NCBI GenBank assembly: GCA_963513935.1
Contig: OY740768.1
Coordinates: 43,890,368-43,954,367 of the forward strand
Source of the DNA: Aphrophora alni
Lineage: Eukaryota; Arthropoda; Insecta; Hemiptera; Aphrophoridae
Reading direction: 5' to 3'
Length of the DNA: 64,000 bases
The number at the start of each line of letters is the position of its first letter. Position 1 is the first letter of the stretch. Both the position numbers and the translations under genes were made by a program. Below the pieces are notes generated by a model. That model was not told the origin of the DNA. It worked only from the letters and a program-made list of their open reading frames with translations, and ran no database searches. Of this stretch, positions 1-12,680 are shown one piece after another.

Positions 1-149
1 ATGACGTAGAACCAAAAACTGGTATATCGTAATGCTAATTGAACGTATCATAGCAACATAACACTTTAGTAATTTATAACATTATTGAGAACAAATAACA
101 TCAAGAATATATGAATTCACAAAAGACAAATAAATAACAAGAGTTACAG

Positions 150-920
150 GAATGGGCAAAATTCCCACAAACATAATATCTCAGCTTCTAGTTGTGGCGT
201 ATAAGTGTGATAGACTTCCATCCAAACAATGAATGGAGAGCTCTTGTTTGGGGCTATCTATAGGAAGTGACATAACTTAAGTTCCATGTACAGAGTGTTG
301 CGACAAAATATAAAGGATATTTTTTGTCTTTAAAAAAATGTAAGCTTGTCAAAGTTTCCCCCCATAAGTTACTCTTATAGAGTGCTTTTATTTTGGTATT
401 ATACCATACAAGATATTATTTTTTAACGGTTTTACTACAGGTTTTAGTTATGGTTTATCGTAGAGTTTTGTAAACCTCGAAATAAAATTTAAAAAATATA
501 TCGTCTTTGTTTTGTAGATAGGAACACTCTGCGCAGAAAAATAATATTTAGTTTCATTATCAGATACCAAATGTAAACAACGTTCCAAAGATTAGTCACA
601 TATTTTTTGTTTTTGTATTATGACCGAGTGTTATTATGATGTTTGATTGATCATAATTTAATAACTAAGTAATGTAAAAAGATTGTGTTTTCACCAAAAT
701 AAAGGGATTTTTAGGAGTAAGTTGGGGGGGGGGGCATTGATATGCTTACATTTTAAAAAGAGCAGGGAAAATACATTTATATTTTTCAGAAAACTTTGAT
801 TTGGAATCTGAGTTTAGATAGTTCCATTTGAGAGCTGTCCATGCATGTGTTTATCATCTTCCTACGCCAACTAGAAGCAGAGATATTGCAACGTTGGCGG
901 GACTACACACCCAATCTCGT
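150..920. repeat. Degenerate long inverted repeat (foldback/MITE-like)
   Basis: The sequence at about 150-420 matches the reverse complement of about 690-920. Shared blocks include CTTCTAGTTG followed by GGCG, AGAGCTC/GAGCTGTC next to CTATCTA, and AAAATGTAAGC followed by a C-run and an AACTTACTC-like stretch. The middle (about 430-690) is unpaired AT-rich sequence. No open reading frame was seen. Arms are clearly diverged, so it is an old foldback element or a pair of inverted copies of one dispersed repeat. Termini and target duplication could not be fixed. Confidence 0.5.
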
Positions 921-2044
921 ATTTAGATAAAAAAAAAAAAACTTTGATATTGTATTTCGACTCATGCCTTAGTAAGAAAAGAAGGCGTACATGTATTTAA
1001 TAAAGTAAATATATTCAGAAATTCTAATTACGAAATTAAAAACATTTTGTCAAATGATTGAATTAGAATTAAAATACACAAATCTTAAAAGATTTATTTT
1101 GCCGAAAGACTTCATGAACTCACTTGTTAGATTAAAAAAATATAGAAATAAATATAAAAATCAATAAAGTTTAATGTAAACGTTACTTGCAATTACAAAA
1201 TTTACCCATTGGAAGAATTGTTACACCACAAAGCTATGTGGGTATTTTTAATTGTCCACATTGCTTTTTGTTTATTTATTTTAGAAACAGACGTCAGAAA
1301 ACACCCACAATGCGATGTAGATATTTCAATTTGTTGAATAGTCAACAAAATATAAATAAAATATAAAACTTGGTGGTCATTACAAAATACAAACCATTAT
1401 GAGTAATTTGTTTTTGCCGGATGCAACAGCAGCGAAATTTATAAGCAAACAATTTTTCACTTTTGATTTTATTTTAAAATTAACATAGTATTTAATAACT
1501 ATTAATACAAGTAATTTTCTTAAACATTTCAAAAAATATTAAACAAATATATTTAGTAATTTTATTAGATGTAAAAACATGTGTTTAATTTTCAAGAAGA
1601 AAACCTTTCATCATACAGAATTTAATAGTGTAGTAATAATAAAAATAATAAAATGTTAAAAAATTAATAAGTACAAATAAAACAACTTGCAATGTGGTTA
1701 AACTTGAAATAGTGAGAATGAGTTTTGGATAAAACCGGAATAATAGCAAAGAGTTATATATGTTTTCCGATACCCAGTGGACGAAATAAATATTGCGTTG
1801 TGGTTAAAAATTCGTGTTGTTAGCAAATTTGTCAAATGTGAGTAGCATGTACCTTACGTGTTGATCATCTTTCATTCCTCGCGTTTGTATTTGTTGTTAA
1901 AAACTGGCTGTAACGTTTTTCGCCATGTTTTTGCAACATATTCTGTAGAACACATGTTGTATGCGCAATGCTACCAATGTAGGCTAACAGTTGATGTCTT
2001 AAGGTGTGTCTATAACTACGCCGTTATCCATTATACATCTATTA
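921..2044. other. AT-rich non-coding DNA
   Basis: Nothing recognisable: AT-rich sequence with short A-runs and no supported gene, RNA or element. The short reading frame at 1858-2058 has no family resemblance. Confidence 0.6.
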
Positions 2045-2183
2045 AGTTGAATATTTAATAAAATGTGACTAGGCAGGTTATAAAATACATCACAGGTTCT
2101 CATGAAGCCGTTACAAAGTCACAGCAATTGTGTTAGCATACATTATAATAGATTTAGTGAGTTTGGAAAGCCTCAATTCCTAC

Positions 2184-2186
<3 letters not shown>

Positions 2187-2243
<57 letters not shown>
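2187..2243. repeat. (TA)n microsatellite
   Basis: About 28 uninterrupted TA units. It lies inside duplication copy A and is absent at the matching place in copy B, so it arose after the duplication. Confidence 0.95.
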
Positions 2244-2246
<3 letters not shown>

Positions 2247-3140
2247 ATTATTACACGACATAAAGCGTATGAAAATACGCAGTATCATCTTCAATGTTTT
2301 AATTCAGAAAATGCAGTACACTATGAAAGGCTTAACTTGGAGTTATCACCATGGGAAATATTTTGAAAAGAGAAATATAATATACGTAACTAGAAAATTT
2401 TGATTGTGCCTGATTAATGTCTTCACATAAAAGATTTTTGATCACTATCAAATTTATAAAATAAAATAAATTCGGCAGAATCGAAAACACTATTTCTAAA
2501 AAAGAAACAAAGTTAACACATATGGATATATAGTTATGATAAAAGTCATTTATATAGTTGAAACGAAAATAGCTTAAATTTCTGATTATTAATTATATAC
2601 ACAAAAGTTTGGATAATTCATATAACATAAGATTATTGATGATTAAATCTAAGTCAATTGTGCAGTTTTCTCAGCTCCCTGTTTTATAGGTCTCGCCACA
2701 CAATACAAAGCAGAAAATCATATTCTACAATAATTTATTCATACATCGCACTATTCAAAGTCTACAATATGCAAACGTTAGTAATAAAATCGACTACGAT
2801 CATACAGAATTTAATATCCACAAAACTATTTTAAACACCTTACCATACTTTTATCAAACTCTAGTGTTTCAGTATAATCTATAAGTTGACCCAGATAAAG
2901 AAATGTTGACAGGTTGATACGTTTATCTTTGTGAAGGATGCTTCGCCAGGGTATATGACAAAGGTGATAAATCTAGTATAATTAGTATATATGCTTTTGT
3001 TAATAATAGGATAGAAAAAAAAATGCAATCAATTTATTAAAGGATTTTTAACATGTTGATTGTTTGTTTGATAATTGAAAAAACAATCAGTACGAAATTA
3101 AACGAAAAAAAGCAGATATAAGTATTATAAAAAAATGATC

Positions 3141-3412
3141 CGAAACCAACCCCCCCAAACTCACCCCTTTGTAGAAACCAACCCCCCCAAACTGAACACT
3201 TTCAGCCATTTAGTAGTGATATTGTTTTCATTTTATATGTTACTAGTAAATTCCAAAATAAGGACATATAAAGAAATTCCTGAAAAAAATTCAATGTGAT
3301 TACTAATTTTGGACAAATTTATTTTTAGGCCTACTAATTTTGGACAAATATTAATGTGGTTATTAATTTTGGACAAATTTCAATGTTATTAATTATTTTG
3401 GACAGATATTGC
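3141..3412. repeat. Short imperfect tandem repeats
   Basis: Two copies of GAAACCAACCCCCCCAAACT at about 3142 and 3175 are followed at 3295-3412 by about four imperfect copies of a unit around TNATTAATTTTGGACAAAT. The spacing is irregular, 35-45 bp. Confidence 0.75.
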
Positions 3413-3884
3413 AAAATCATGAATTGACTATGATTAGAGTGAAATGTTTTAAAGTGGTTGGGTGACTTACATGAGGTAGTACGTTGAATGTGCAGACTCC
3501 ACCACTATAGAAACAAACCTATAAAACCGCGGTTTTTAAAAAAATTGTGGTATTCAATGAAACTTATTTCATATTAAGTTACTCATCATGAAACTTTTGT
3601 TATTTTTCTTGGTATAATAAAAGTACAGAGTTCTGTTTACATATATGTAGACTACTGTTTTCATGAAAGGAATCCATTTACCTGTTTGTTTTGCCCAAAA
3701 CAACAATGGTGCTTCTTAAAATGGTGGGAAAAGCCGCTAATCTGAATTAATATTCAAGCTTTGCCTGTAGTTATTGGTATCTTTGTGATTTTAACAAGCT
3801 AAAATACTAAAAGTACCCATTTTTGGTATTAATTCGTAACATAATATTGACACATAGTTGAGTAAACTACTTAGTTACTCAGCT

Positions 3885-5022
3885 GGATTATAATTTACAG
3901 ATTTTTATATTTGTGTGGTTATTCAAAATATCAACATTGGTGATAACTTCTTTAAGAACCTTTTCTGTTTCACAACAGTGTCCTGTATACCGCCGCAAAA
4001 GTTTCAACAAATAATTTTCCAAACACAGGAAAAAAGTAAGGAATAGAATAGTGTACATCATAGAAATAAATATAATACTTTTAAGAAAAGAGTTGTGTCT
4101 TTAAAACCAATCTGGATATATAATGGAAGAGTTTTATATCAACAGTACGAGAAAACCATACTAATATTCCATCTTAGTGTATTTTTAGGTTGTCTGCCAA
4201 ATATCTACATAGTTAACACGTTTCGTACGCATTACAAAATTGCCACGCTGCTCCGATTGGCGAAATGGAGAGAAAAGTATTTAAAAAGATTTCTCTCAAG
4301 GTACAGGAAAAAATAGCTGTTTTAAGCAATTACTTAAAACAGATAAACTGAAGAAATCAGAATCTCATTAACCAGTGTTTAATGTCTTTTGATGATTTTA
4401 CCTCTGTTTAAATGTTTTTCGTTTTCACTTCAACATAAGAAGAGTTCAAGTTTGGATTATAATTTACAGATTTTTATATTTGTGTGGTTATTCAAAATAT
4501 CAACATTGGTGATAACTTCTTTAAGAACCTTTTCTGTTTCACAACAGTGTCCTGTATACCGCCGCAAAAGTTTCAACAAATAATTTTCCAAACACAGGAA
4601 AAAAGTAAGGAATAGAATAGTGTACATCATAGAAATAAATATAATACTTTTAAGAAAAGAGTTGTGTCTTTAAAACCAATCTGGATATATAATGGAAGAG
4701 TTTTATATCAACAGTACGAGAAAACCATACTAATATTCCATCTTAGTGTATTTTTAGGTTGTCTGCCAAATATCTACATAGTTAACACGTTTCGTACGCA
4801 TTACACAATTGCCACGCTGCTCCGATTGGCGAAATGGAGAGAAAAGTATTTAAAAAGATTTCTCTCAAGGTACAGGAAAAAATAGCTGTTTTAAGCAATT
4901 ACTTAAAACAGATAAACTGAAGAAATCAGAATCTCATTAACCAGTGTTTAATGTCTTTTGATGATTTTACCTCTGTTTAAATGTTTTTCGTTTTCACTTC
5001 AACATAAGAAGAGTTCAAGTTT
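3885..5022 (+). repeat. 569-bp near-identical tandem duplication
   Basis: Unit 1 is 3885-4453 and unit 2 is 4454-5022. By reading, the only difference I found is an A/C change in CATTACA(A/C)AATTGCC (about 4237 versus 4806). Such identity means a very recent duplication or an assembly duplication. Each unit contains the same 73-codon frame, which starts at a non-ATG codon and has no family resemblance. The corresponding part of duplication copy B (about 9190-9700) is single-copy, so this event is later than the 4-kb duplication. Confidence 0.9.
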
Positions 5023-5655
5023 GAGAAGTTTGATCACTTAAACGTTCTTGAAATACAAGGTTATAAAGTTTTTAATTCTTGAAATAGTAAAGAAAATTTA
5101 TTTTTTAATGGTTAACCCTATTTCAAAATCGTATTACAGATTTGTTTGTATAAAAGTCTAAAACAGCAAAATAACAAGTTCAGTTGTGGTATGTATAAAA
5201 AAGCGGAAACATTAATAAATCGTATTACGCTGATGAATTTCACAGTTAAATCTACATAGCAATCATTTCTGTAATTCTAAGCACAAATTACTCACTCCAT
5301 TTATTTGTACTTCTAATAATCTATTCCGATAAAGAGGCGAAACAACAAATGGAAGTGAATTTTTCTTCCTATTGTAAGTAAAAAAAATTAATAAAAGTAT
5401 ACAAATGCAGGCTGGATTAAGAAGGAGTGTTACTGTTTGAACTTTGACCAAGCTTAAACGTATTACGGTCCTATATTGGTTGAAAATTGATTTTTGAATT
5501 TAATTTCTCGCAGAATGTTCTTTACAATCTTTATTAGTTATTACCATATTGGATATATGCATTGCATGGTGAAATAACACCCAGGACCATGGAAGTGCAT
5601 GATTATGGTAATTAAAACATGTTTTGGATGGTCTTTAAAATTTAGGTGTATATAT

Positions 5656-6129
5656 AAACGCACGATTAAAAAAAAAACTATTTATAATATTTGTAATAAT
5701 AATAATAATAATTGTTTATGACTAGTTACTATCACCATAGAAGCACTTAAAATTTGAAGTCAAGTCATCTTGATAGCTATAGCATTAAGTCAACTTAATA
5801 TCGTCAAATGGTTCAATCAAAGCCTTGAATATTTTTTTGCATAATACAACTACTCTGTATTCTAACAATATTTCTCGACAATACTAAAATACTAATCTAA
5901 GCAAAAAGTCTTCCTCGTTGGCATAATTCAGGTATTATTAATGTGTTATATTTTTCAGCTAGTTTTCTTCCCTGATTTACACTAATTCAAATGGTTTAAT
6001 TCCTTTCTGTCTGCCCACCATCATTTGACGAAGCATTTGAGTGGTTACATACATAGGACGATTGTCCTAAAAGGTTGAAAAAATAAAGAAAAAAATTGAT
6101 GTTTTAACTAAACGTCATCGTCAGTTGTA
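5656..6129. other. Spacer between duplication copies
   Basis: AT-rich sequence with an (AAT)n run near 5696-5712 and no recognisable gene. A possible counterpart flanking either copy could not be found by eye. Confidence 0.5.
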
Positions 6130-7236
6130 AAAGATATAAGCGTTAATAAAATATGACTAAGCAGGTTATAAAATATAATATAGCTTTGGAGGACGCCGTA
6201 CAACATCCTAGCAACACGTATTAGCATTTGGCAAGTCGTATATCCAACACATATGTCTGTATGCTAATGTAAAATAAAGCTTATGACAATATTATATACA
6301 TTTAAAGGAGCTATGTTTAACAAATAAATGCACGAAAATAATAAACTTATACATGGCGAACAACAATGAAAAAATGTGTTAAAAAATAAGTCATATATTA
6401 CCAATAATAAAAAACTAGATTAAAATTGACAAAATTAATTATACACCCTATTTATTCGATAACAATTTAATAAACTAAATTTGATTCAGTAGTAAAAAAC
6501 TCGGTTGTCGATCACAAAAACAATGCCAACACGTACTGAATTGGTGTAGATTAGAGTAACTTATAATATAGTTAAAAGCTAATTAACTTAATGATGAAAT
6601 CAACTAAATATACAAAACTTGCGGTTAGATGGTTTTATATTTATGATAATATTGTTAATTGTATGTACTTTATTATGCAGTGTTTTTCCCTCCGGGTCCA
6701 TTGAATCAATGTTTTGCTTTATACGTTAGACTGTTATTTAAACACACTTTTAATAAAAGCACCTGCCACACAAGACAAAGCCGAGGCGCAGCTGCTTGTG
6801 GCATGACTACAATAATATATTCATATTTCATAACTGTTCCAATGTCTACAATATGCGCACTTTTGTAATAAAATCGACGTATATCATACGGAATTTAATA
6901 TGCAGAAAACTCTTTAAAACACCTTCCTCACCGTATTCTTCACTATACTCTAGTGTTTCAGTGGTGACCTAGATGGAGAAGTGTTGATATGTTTATCTCT
7001 GGGGGGAATGCTTCTCCGGAGCGGATAAATCTAGTTCAAAAGAATTATTGCTATGCTTTTATCAGCAATAGAAAACAAATATATATTGAAATCACTTAAA
7101 CAAATGTAGCCTATTTAAATAGTTTTTGTGCGTATTTCTGAAAATAATAATAATAAATAAAATAAATATATCAGTTTAACCGTTTAACCGCTATCAGCTT
7201 TTTTCTTTTCTTTTTTTCTATTTTTTATTTATTTAT

Positions 7237-7239
<3 letters not shown>

Positions 7240-7267
<28 letters not shown>
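7240..7267. repeat. Poly(T) tract
   Basis: About 28 consecutive T, preceded by T-rich sequence. It may be the tail of a minus-strand retroelement insertion, but no element body was recognised beside it. Confidence 0.9.
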
Positions 7268-7272
<5 letters not shown>

Positions 7273-7811
7273 AACATAACTACTTGGGAAATAGGTAACT
7301 TATTAATTTCATGTTATGTATACAGTAGGTATTATAAATGTTACGTTAGAGAAGATTACTAAAAAAAAAAAAATAAGATATTTTTAAAATGGCGTCCGTT
7401 TGAATTTATTAAAGTTGAATATCAAAGCCGTTAATTTTACAAAGCATTTACAAATACAAAATATTTTTCTCTTTTAACGACAAACAAACCAATCTTGAAA
7501 TTATTGACAAAAAAAAAAATTAAATATTATTTCTTCAAAATTGTCTACTGTGTTCGAGGAAGGAAGGAGGTTATTGCGACAGTGAGTTTTGCCACTGAAG
7601 TGTTTTAATGTTGTGTGCTACTATTTAAATACAAAATCATGGAAGTACATAATCAAGTGCTAAAAAATAAAAACATTTATATTACTGCTAAGCTATGCTT
7701 CTTGACTACCTCTGAAAACACAGCCAATCCAACAAAAACCACGATTTTGTAATGGTTAAGGATAATATTTTTTTATAGTATATTTCCGGGTAAAGAATAT
7801 TATTATAAATT

Positions 7812-7812
7812 A

Positions 7813-7842
<30 letters not shown>
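7812..7842. repeat. (ATT)n microsatellite
   Basis: About ten ATT units immediately left of the palindromic element. A shorter (ATT)n run also follows the element at about 8121-8135, so the element sits inside or created an ATT-rich site. Confidence 0.9.
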
Positions 7843-7844
<2 letters not shown>

Positions 7845-7924
7845 ATGTTGAGCTTAACTTATGAGAAAAACTATACAGTGTAATAAACACACAGAACACA
7901 ATTCTCATAAAAAAATACGCCTAA

Positions 7925-7969
7925 GTATCAGACGCGTTTCAACGACAAGGTCGTCCTCTTCAGTGATAC
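7925..7969 (-). ncRNA. Hammerhead ribozyme motif (type I, short stem III), left arm
   Basis: Exact reverse-complement counterpart of the motif at 8028-8072. Read on the minus strand it has stem I GUAUCA/UGAUAC, core CUGAAGA, a stem II of five to six pairs closed by CUU, the GAAA strand, a two-pair stem III and a GUC cleavage site. All invariant core positions of the hammerhead consensus (CUGANGA, GAAA, UH) are present. Confidence 0.75.
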
Positions 7970-8027
7970 ACCAGCTACACCAACCAAACCACAACATTGG
8001 AGTTGTGGTTCGGTTGGTGTAGCTGGT

Positions 8028-8072
8028 GTATCACTGAAGAGGACGACCTTGTCGTTGAAACGCGTCTGATAC
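8028..8072 (+). ncRNA. Hammerhead ribozyme motif (type I, short stem III), right arm
   Basis: Stem I is GUAUCA (8028-8033) pairing with UGAUAC (8067-8072), six perfect pairs. The core CUGAAGA is 8034-8040 and fits CUGANGA. Stem II is 8041-8056, with ACGAC pairing GUCGU around a CUU loop. GAAA is 8057-8060. Stem III is only A-U and C-G around a GC loop. The predicted cleavage site follows C8066 in GUC. Hammerheads with such a short stem III are known in retroelements and usually work better as dimers. Self-cleavage here is predicted, not shown. Confidence 0.8.
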
Positions 8073-9134
8073 TTAGGCGTATTTTTTTATGAGAATTGTG
8101 TTCTGTGTGTTTGTTATACTGTATTATTATTATTAATTATCAAAACTCAAAAACATTTTACATCTACAATCTAGACTTGAAAATCATGTTTGTTGTAGAC
8201 AATTAACAAAAGAATTAATGTTTTCAGTTTTTTATTAATAACTCGGTCCACCTTTGAAGTACAGAAAATATATTTTAAACAGGTTTGTTTGTTGTTAAAA
8301 GAGAAACATACTTTTTGTCGTGTAAATTCTTCGTCAAATTAACGGCTTTCGAGATATCTGACTTTGTAAATTTCAAACGGCCGCCATTTTGAAAACATGT
8401 AAATGAAGTTTTTATTTTAGTAAACTTGTATAAGATAACATTTAAATTACTTATACTAAATATGAGCATATTAACACGAGAATATTATCTATTTCTAAAT
8501 ACCGGGGCCTAACTAAACGAAGGGGAAATTAGAAAATATTTTAGTGAACATCTATGTTTCTTTCGGTGTTTAAAATCTGAAAATATATAGCGCGCGAAAG
8601 TTTTTTGTGACACCCTGTATATGTTACGTGTGAATCACAAAGAAATATCGAGAAATAACGGGTAAATTGCGATATGATAATCAATTTGAGACAAATGACG
8701 ATATCCCGTGACAGATCTGCATGGGACTGTGAAATCTAGAATTGACCGAAATTGAGGGAAATGTTTTAAAGTACATATTATGTGACCTGTTAGGTGATTG
8801 TTGTATCTATACGCATAATCATAGGATTTGGCATATCCCCCACCCCTCCAAACTATCGAACCTTTCTTCGGTTAGAAGTGTTTTGTTCAACTTTATATTG
8901 CCACTCTGTATGAAATTGATTAACAATATCAATAAAAATATATTGTTATGTTTACTCATGTAGCCTACTGTTTGTACGATTATAATTATTATCTATTTTT
9001 CTTTTTGATCTGCACAAAATACGTTGGGCGTTATTTGAGTACCCGAACAAGGTGCTGATCAGTATTAACTTTCTGGCATCTACGTGATGTGCTTAAAACA
9101 TATTTAGACATGAAGAATTTTAGTGGTTGCCAGT

Positions 9135-9137
<3 letters not shown>

Positions 9138-9175
<38 letters not shown>
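9138..9175. repeat. (TA)n microsatellite
   Basis: About 19 TA units inside duplication copy B; not present at the matching place in copy A. Confidence 0.95.
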
Positions 9176-9179
<4 letters not shown>

Positions 9180-10423
9180 ACAAAGTTAGATACTTATTTC
9201 AGATTTTTATTCTTTGTGAGTTTAGGGTTCGTAATTTAAACGTTGCTGACATCTTATTTTTTAGGGTTTCGATGAACCCTTTATTTTTCGGAACAGTGCC
9301 TGCCGGTCTGTTTTGGCAGTAAATGTAGCTAAATTTCTACAGGAAAACATTAAAAGTAGTACACATTCAATACATTTTTTTTTTATATACCAATTAAAAT
9401 TTTACAAATTACAAGCAAACCATACAGTATACCACCGCAGTGTGGTACAATATTGTAAAACACAAATTAAAATAACACGAAATGCAACTTTAATAGCTAT
9501 AGTGAAGGGAATAGTTCCAAATTATTTTTTCTTCTAGGTACGAATTAGGAGAAAATTACCAGTTTTAGGTAGCTAGATATAACAGGTAAACTGAAGGACA
9601 TCAGTAGCTGACAAATGGAAAATATATGCTGTCTTTGAAAATTTTACAACTGTTTAAATAAAGTAGTAATAAATTTAGTTTTTCACTTAAAATGAAAAAG
9701 ACTACAAACCGAGCCATTTCATCTCTTAAAATCATCAGATAATTACTTCAAATAATAACGAAAATGTGTCTTTTTAATGGACTCCATTTCAACATCGTAT
9801 TAAGGATTTGTTTTCGAAAAGTCTGAAACTATAAAATAATAAGTTAAATTTAATAATTTTATGTATGTATCACAATTATCTAAAGCAGGAAAATAGGGTG
9901 CTCATACAATGGCATTTATTAATAAATCGTGCTGCTCTGTCGAATTTCAGAATATTTCTAAATTATTTTGATTCCAATCACAATTAAACCTGCGTGCCAA
10001 TCATTTCTGTGATTCTAAATTACAAATTCCTCACAGAATTTATTTGTATTTCAAATACTCACGCTCTAAAATCCCTTTGATTTATTCATATGCAAATAAA
10101 TGATTTTTAAACCCCGCTTCTATCTCCAATTTAGAGATAAAACAACACGGGGACGTGATTTTTCCTCCTCATTTTAAGTAAAAAAATAATTCAATAAAGG
10201 CAGACAATATCACTCTTTGAACTGTACCCAAATGTAAACCTCTTACGAAAACATATTGGCTGAAAATGTCCTTCTTTCGTTTTATGTCTCTTTCGAAGTT
10301 CTTTAGATTTGTTGTTAGTTAATTTTAACATAAGATATAAAACTATTACATGGTGAGATTAACACCCACGACTTATAAAAGTGATGATTATGGTCCCTAA
10401 GAGATAATTTGGCTGGTTATTTA

Positions 10424-10694
<271 letters not shown>

Positions 10695-10927
10695 ATGATT
10701 AATTTCAACATTTTTATTTATAACTATAAACGTGTACAACACCCAATTTAATAATATTTTTGAACCATGTTATAACATGATACTGTTCATCTACCACCAA
10801 CTTTTTTAAATGTATAAAATTCTGTGTATGGTTTTGATTTTTCTGCCGCAACGTGATTTTTTTTAAAAATTCATCTGCCAAACAAGTTTAACAATTTTCT
10901 TCTAAAACTATGCTACAGAGAACGTGT
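10695..10927. other. Short AT-rich spacer
   Basis: No gene or repeat recognised between the (GA)n array and the minisatellite. Confidence 0.6.
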
Positions 10928-12680
10928 CGTAACATCTCGTCCGAATTCTAGGAACTGAGGCTTGGGTTTACCTCTCTACCTGCCCACTAGTAACATCTCG
11001 TCCCGGTAACATTTTGTCCAAATTCCAGGAACAGAAGCTTGGGGTTTATCTCTCTAGCTGCCCACTAGTAACATCTCGTCCACGTAACATCTCTTCCCGG
11101 CAACATCTCGTCCAAATTCCAGAAACAGAGGCTTGGATTTACCTCTCTACCTGCCCACTAGTAACATCTCGTCCGGTAACATTTTGTCCAAATTCCAGGA
11201 ACAGAAGCTTGGGGTTTATCTCTCTAGCTGCCCACTAGTAACATCTCGTCCACGTAACATCTCTTCCCGGCAACATCTCGTCCAAATTCCAGAAACAGAG
11301 GCTTGGATTTACCTCTCTACCTGCCCACTAGTAACATCTCGTCCGGTAACATTTTGTCCAAATTCCAGGAACAGAAGCTTGGGGTTTATCTCTCTAGCTG
11401 CCCACTAGTAACATCTCGTCCACGTAACATCTCTTCCCGGCAACATCTCGTCCAAATTCCAGAAACAGAGGCTTGGATTTACCTCTCTACCTGCCCACTA
11501 GTAACATCTCGTCCCGGTAACATTTTGTCCAAATTCCAGGAACAGAAGCTTGGGGTTTATCTCTCTAGCTGCCCACTAGTAACATCTCGTCCACGTAACA
11601 TCTCGTCCCGGTAACATCTTGTCCAAATTCCACGAACAGAAGCTTGGGGTTTATCTCTCTACCTGCCCACTAGTAACATCTCGTCCACGTAACATCTCTT
11701 CCCGGCAACATCTCGTCCAAATTCCAGAAACAGAGGCTTGGATTTACCTCTCTACCTGCCCACTAGTAACATCTCGTCCCGGTAACATTTTGTCCAAATT
11801 CCAGGAACAGAAGCTTGGGGTTTATCTCTCTAGCTGCCCACTAGTAACATCTCGTCCACGTAACATCTCTTCCCGGCAACATCTCGTCCAAATTCCAGAA
11901 ACAGAGGCTTGGGTTTACCTCTCTACCTGCCCACTAGTAACATCTCGTCCACGTAACATCTCGTCCCGGTAACATCTTGTCCAAATTCCAGAAACAGAGG
12001 CTTGGATTTACCTCTCTACCTGCCCACTAGTAACATCTCGTCCAAGTAACATCTCTTCCCGGCAACATCTCGTCCAAATTCCAGAAACAGAGGCTTGGAT
12101 TTACCTCTCTACCTGCCCACTAGTAACATCTCGTCCACGTAACATCTCTTCCCGGCAACATCTCGTCCAAATTCCAGAAACAGAGGCTTGGATTTACCTC
12201 TCTACCTGCCCACTAGTAACATCTCGTCCACGTAACATCTCTTCCCGGCAACATCTCGTCCAAATTCCAGAAACAGAGGCTTGGATTTACCTCTCTACCT
12301 GCCCACTAGTAACATCTCGTCCCGGTAACATTTTGTCCAAATTCCAGGAACAGAAGCTTGGGGTTTATCTCTCTAGCTGCCCACTAGTAACATCTCGTCC
12401 ACGTAACATCTCTTCCCGGCAACATCTCGTCCAAATTCCAGAAACAGAGGCTTGGGTTTACCTCTCTACCTGCCCACTAGTAACATCTCGTCCACGTAAC
12501 ATCTCGTCCCGGTAACATCTTGTCCAAATTCCAGAAACAGAGGCTTGGATTTACCTCTCTACCTGCCCACTAGTAACATCTCGTCCAAGTAACATCTCTT
12601 CCCGGCAACATCTCGTCCAAATTCCAGAAACAGAGGCTTGGATTTACCTCTCTACCTGCCCACTAGTAACATCTCGTCCA
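10928..12680 (+). repeat. 20-unit minisatellite with higher-order repeats
   Basis: Twenty units of two kinds. A short type (about 77 bp) has CAGGAACAGAAGCTTGGGG and CTAGCTGCCC. A long type (about 93 bp) has CAGAAACAGAGGCTTGG and CTACCTGCCC, plus extra copies of a 13-16-bp submotif AACATCTCGTCC. Short and long types alternate as a 170-bp dimer in the left half (for example 11161 and 11331). A larger block of about 542 bp is repeated in the right half (about 11815-12093 and 12358-12635). Frames of 60-117 codons are by-products. No transcript or protein is implied. Confidence 0.95.

Larger units (their letters stand above)
2045..5655 (+). repeat. Copy A of an ancient ~4-kb tandem duplication
   Basis: This stretch aligns collinearly, in the same orientation, with 6130-10425. 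Anchors are TAAAAT(G/A)TGACTA(G/A)GCAGG at 2060 and 6147, ACTCTAGTGTTTCAGT at about 2862 and 6951, GATAAATCTAGT at about 2965 and 7025, a GTAGNCTACTGTTT block at about 3647 and 8959, AATCATTTCTGT at about 5262 and 9991, and a CATGGTGANATTAACACCC-like block at about 5567 and 10350. Identity looks moderate with many indels, so the duplication is old. No coding capacity is evident. Confidence 0.7.
7874..8123. mobile_element. Palindromic element with hammerhead ribozymes in both arms
   Basis: Arms 7874-7995 and 8002-8123 (122 bp each) are almost perfect inverted repeats separated by a 6-base loop (7996-8001). The few mismatches lie at the outer ends and near the loop. Each arm contains a complete hammerhead ribozyme motif, so one is encoded on each strand, with the 5' half of each facing the loop. 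No protein is encoded. The arrangement resembles inverted terminal parts of Penelope-like elements, which carry minimal hammerheads. Assignment to that class is inference. The near-perfect arms suggest recent formation or gene conversion. Confidence 0.8.

Noticed and set aside
4095..4885. Two copies of a 73-codon frame (4095 and 4664)
   Set aside because: Non-ATG start, no family resemblance, frame not preserved in duplication copy B. The copies match only because the DNA is a recent 569-bp duplication.
6088..6135. Hammerhead-like order on the minus strand (ACAA, CUGACGA, AAAAC, AUC)
   Set aside because: Stem I does not pair and GAAA is replaced by an A-run. At most a very old relic.
10928..12680. 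Possible CRISPR-like array
   Set aside because: Eukaryotic context; units are contiguous with no unique spacers. The same holds for the other minisatellites.
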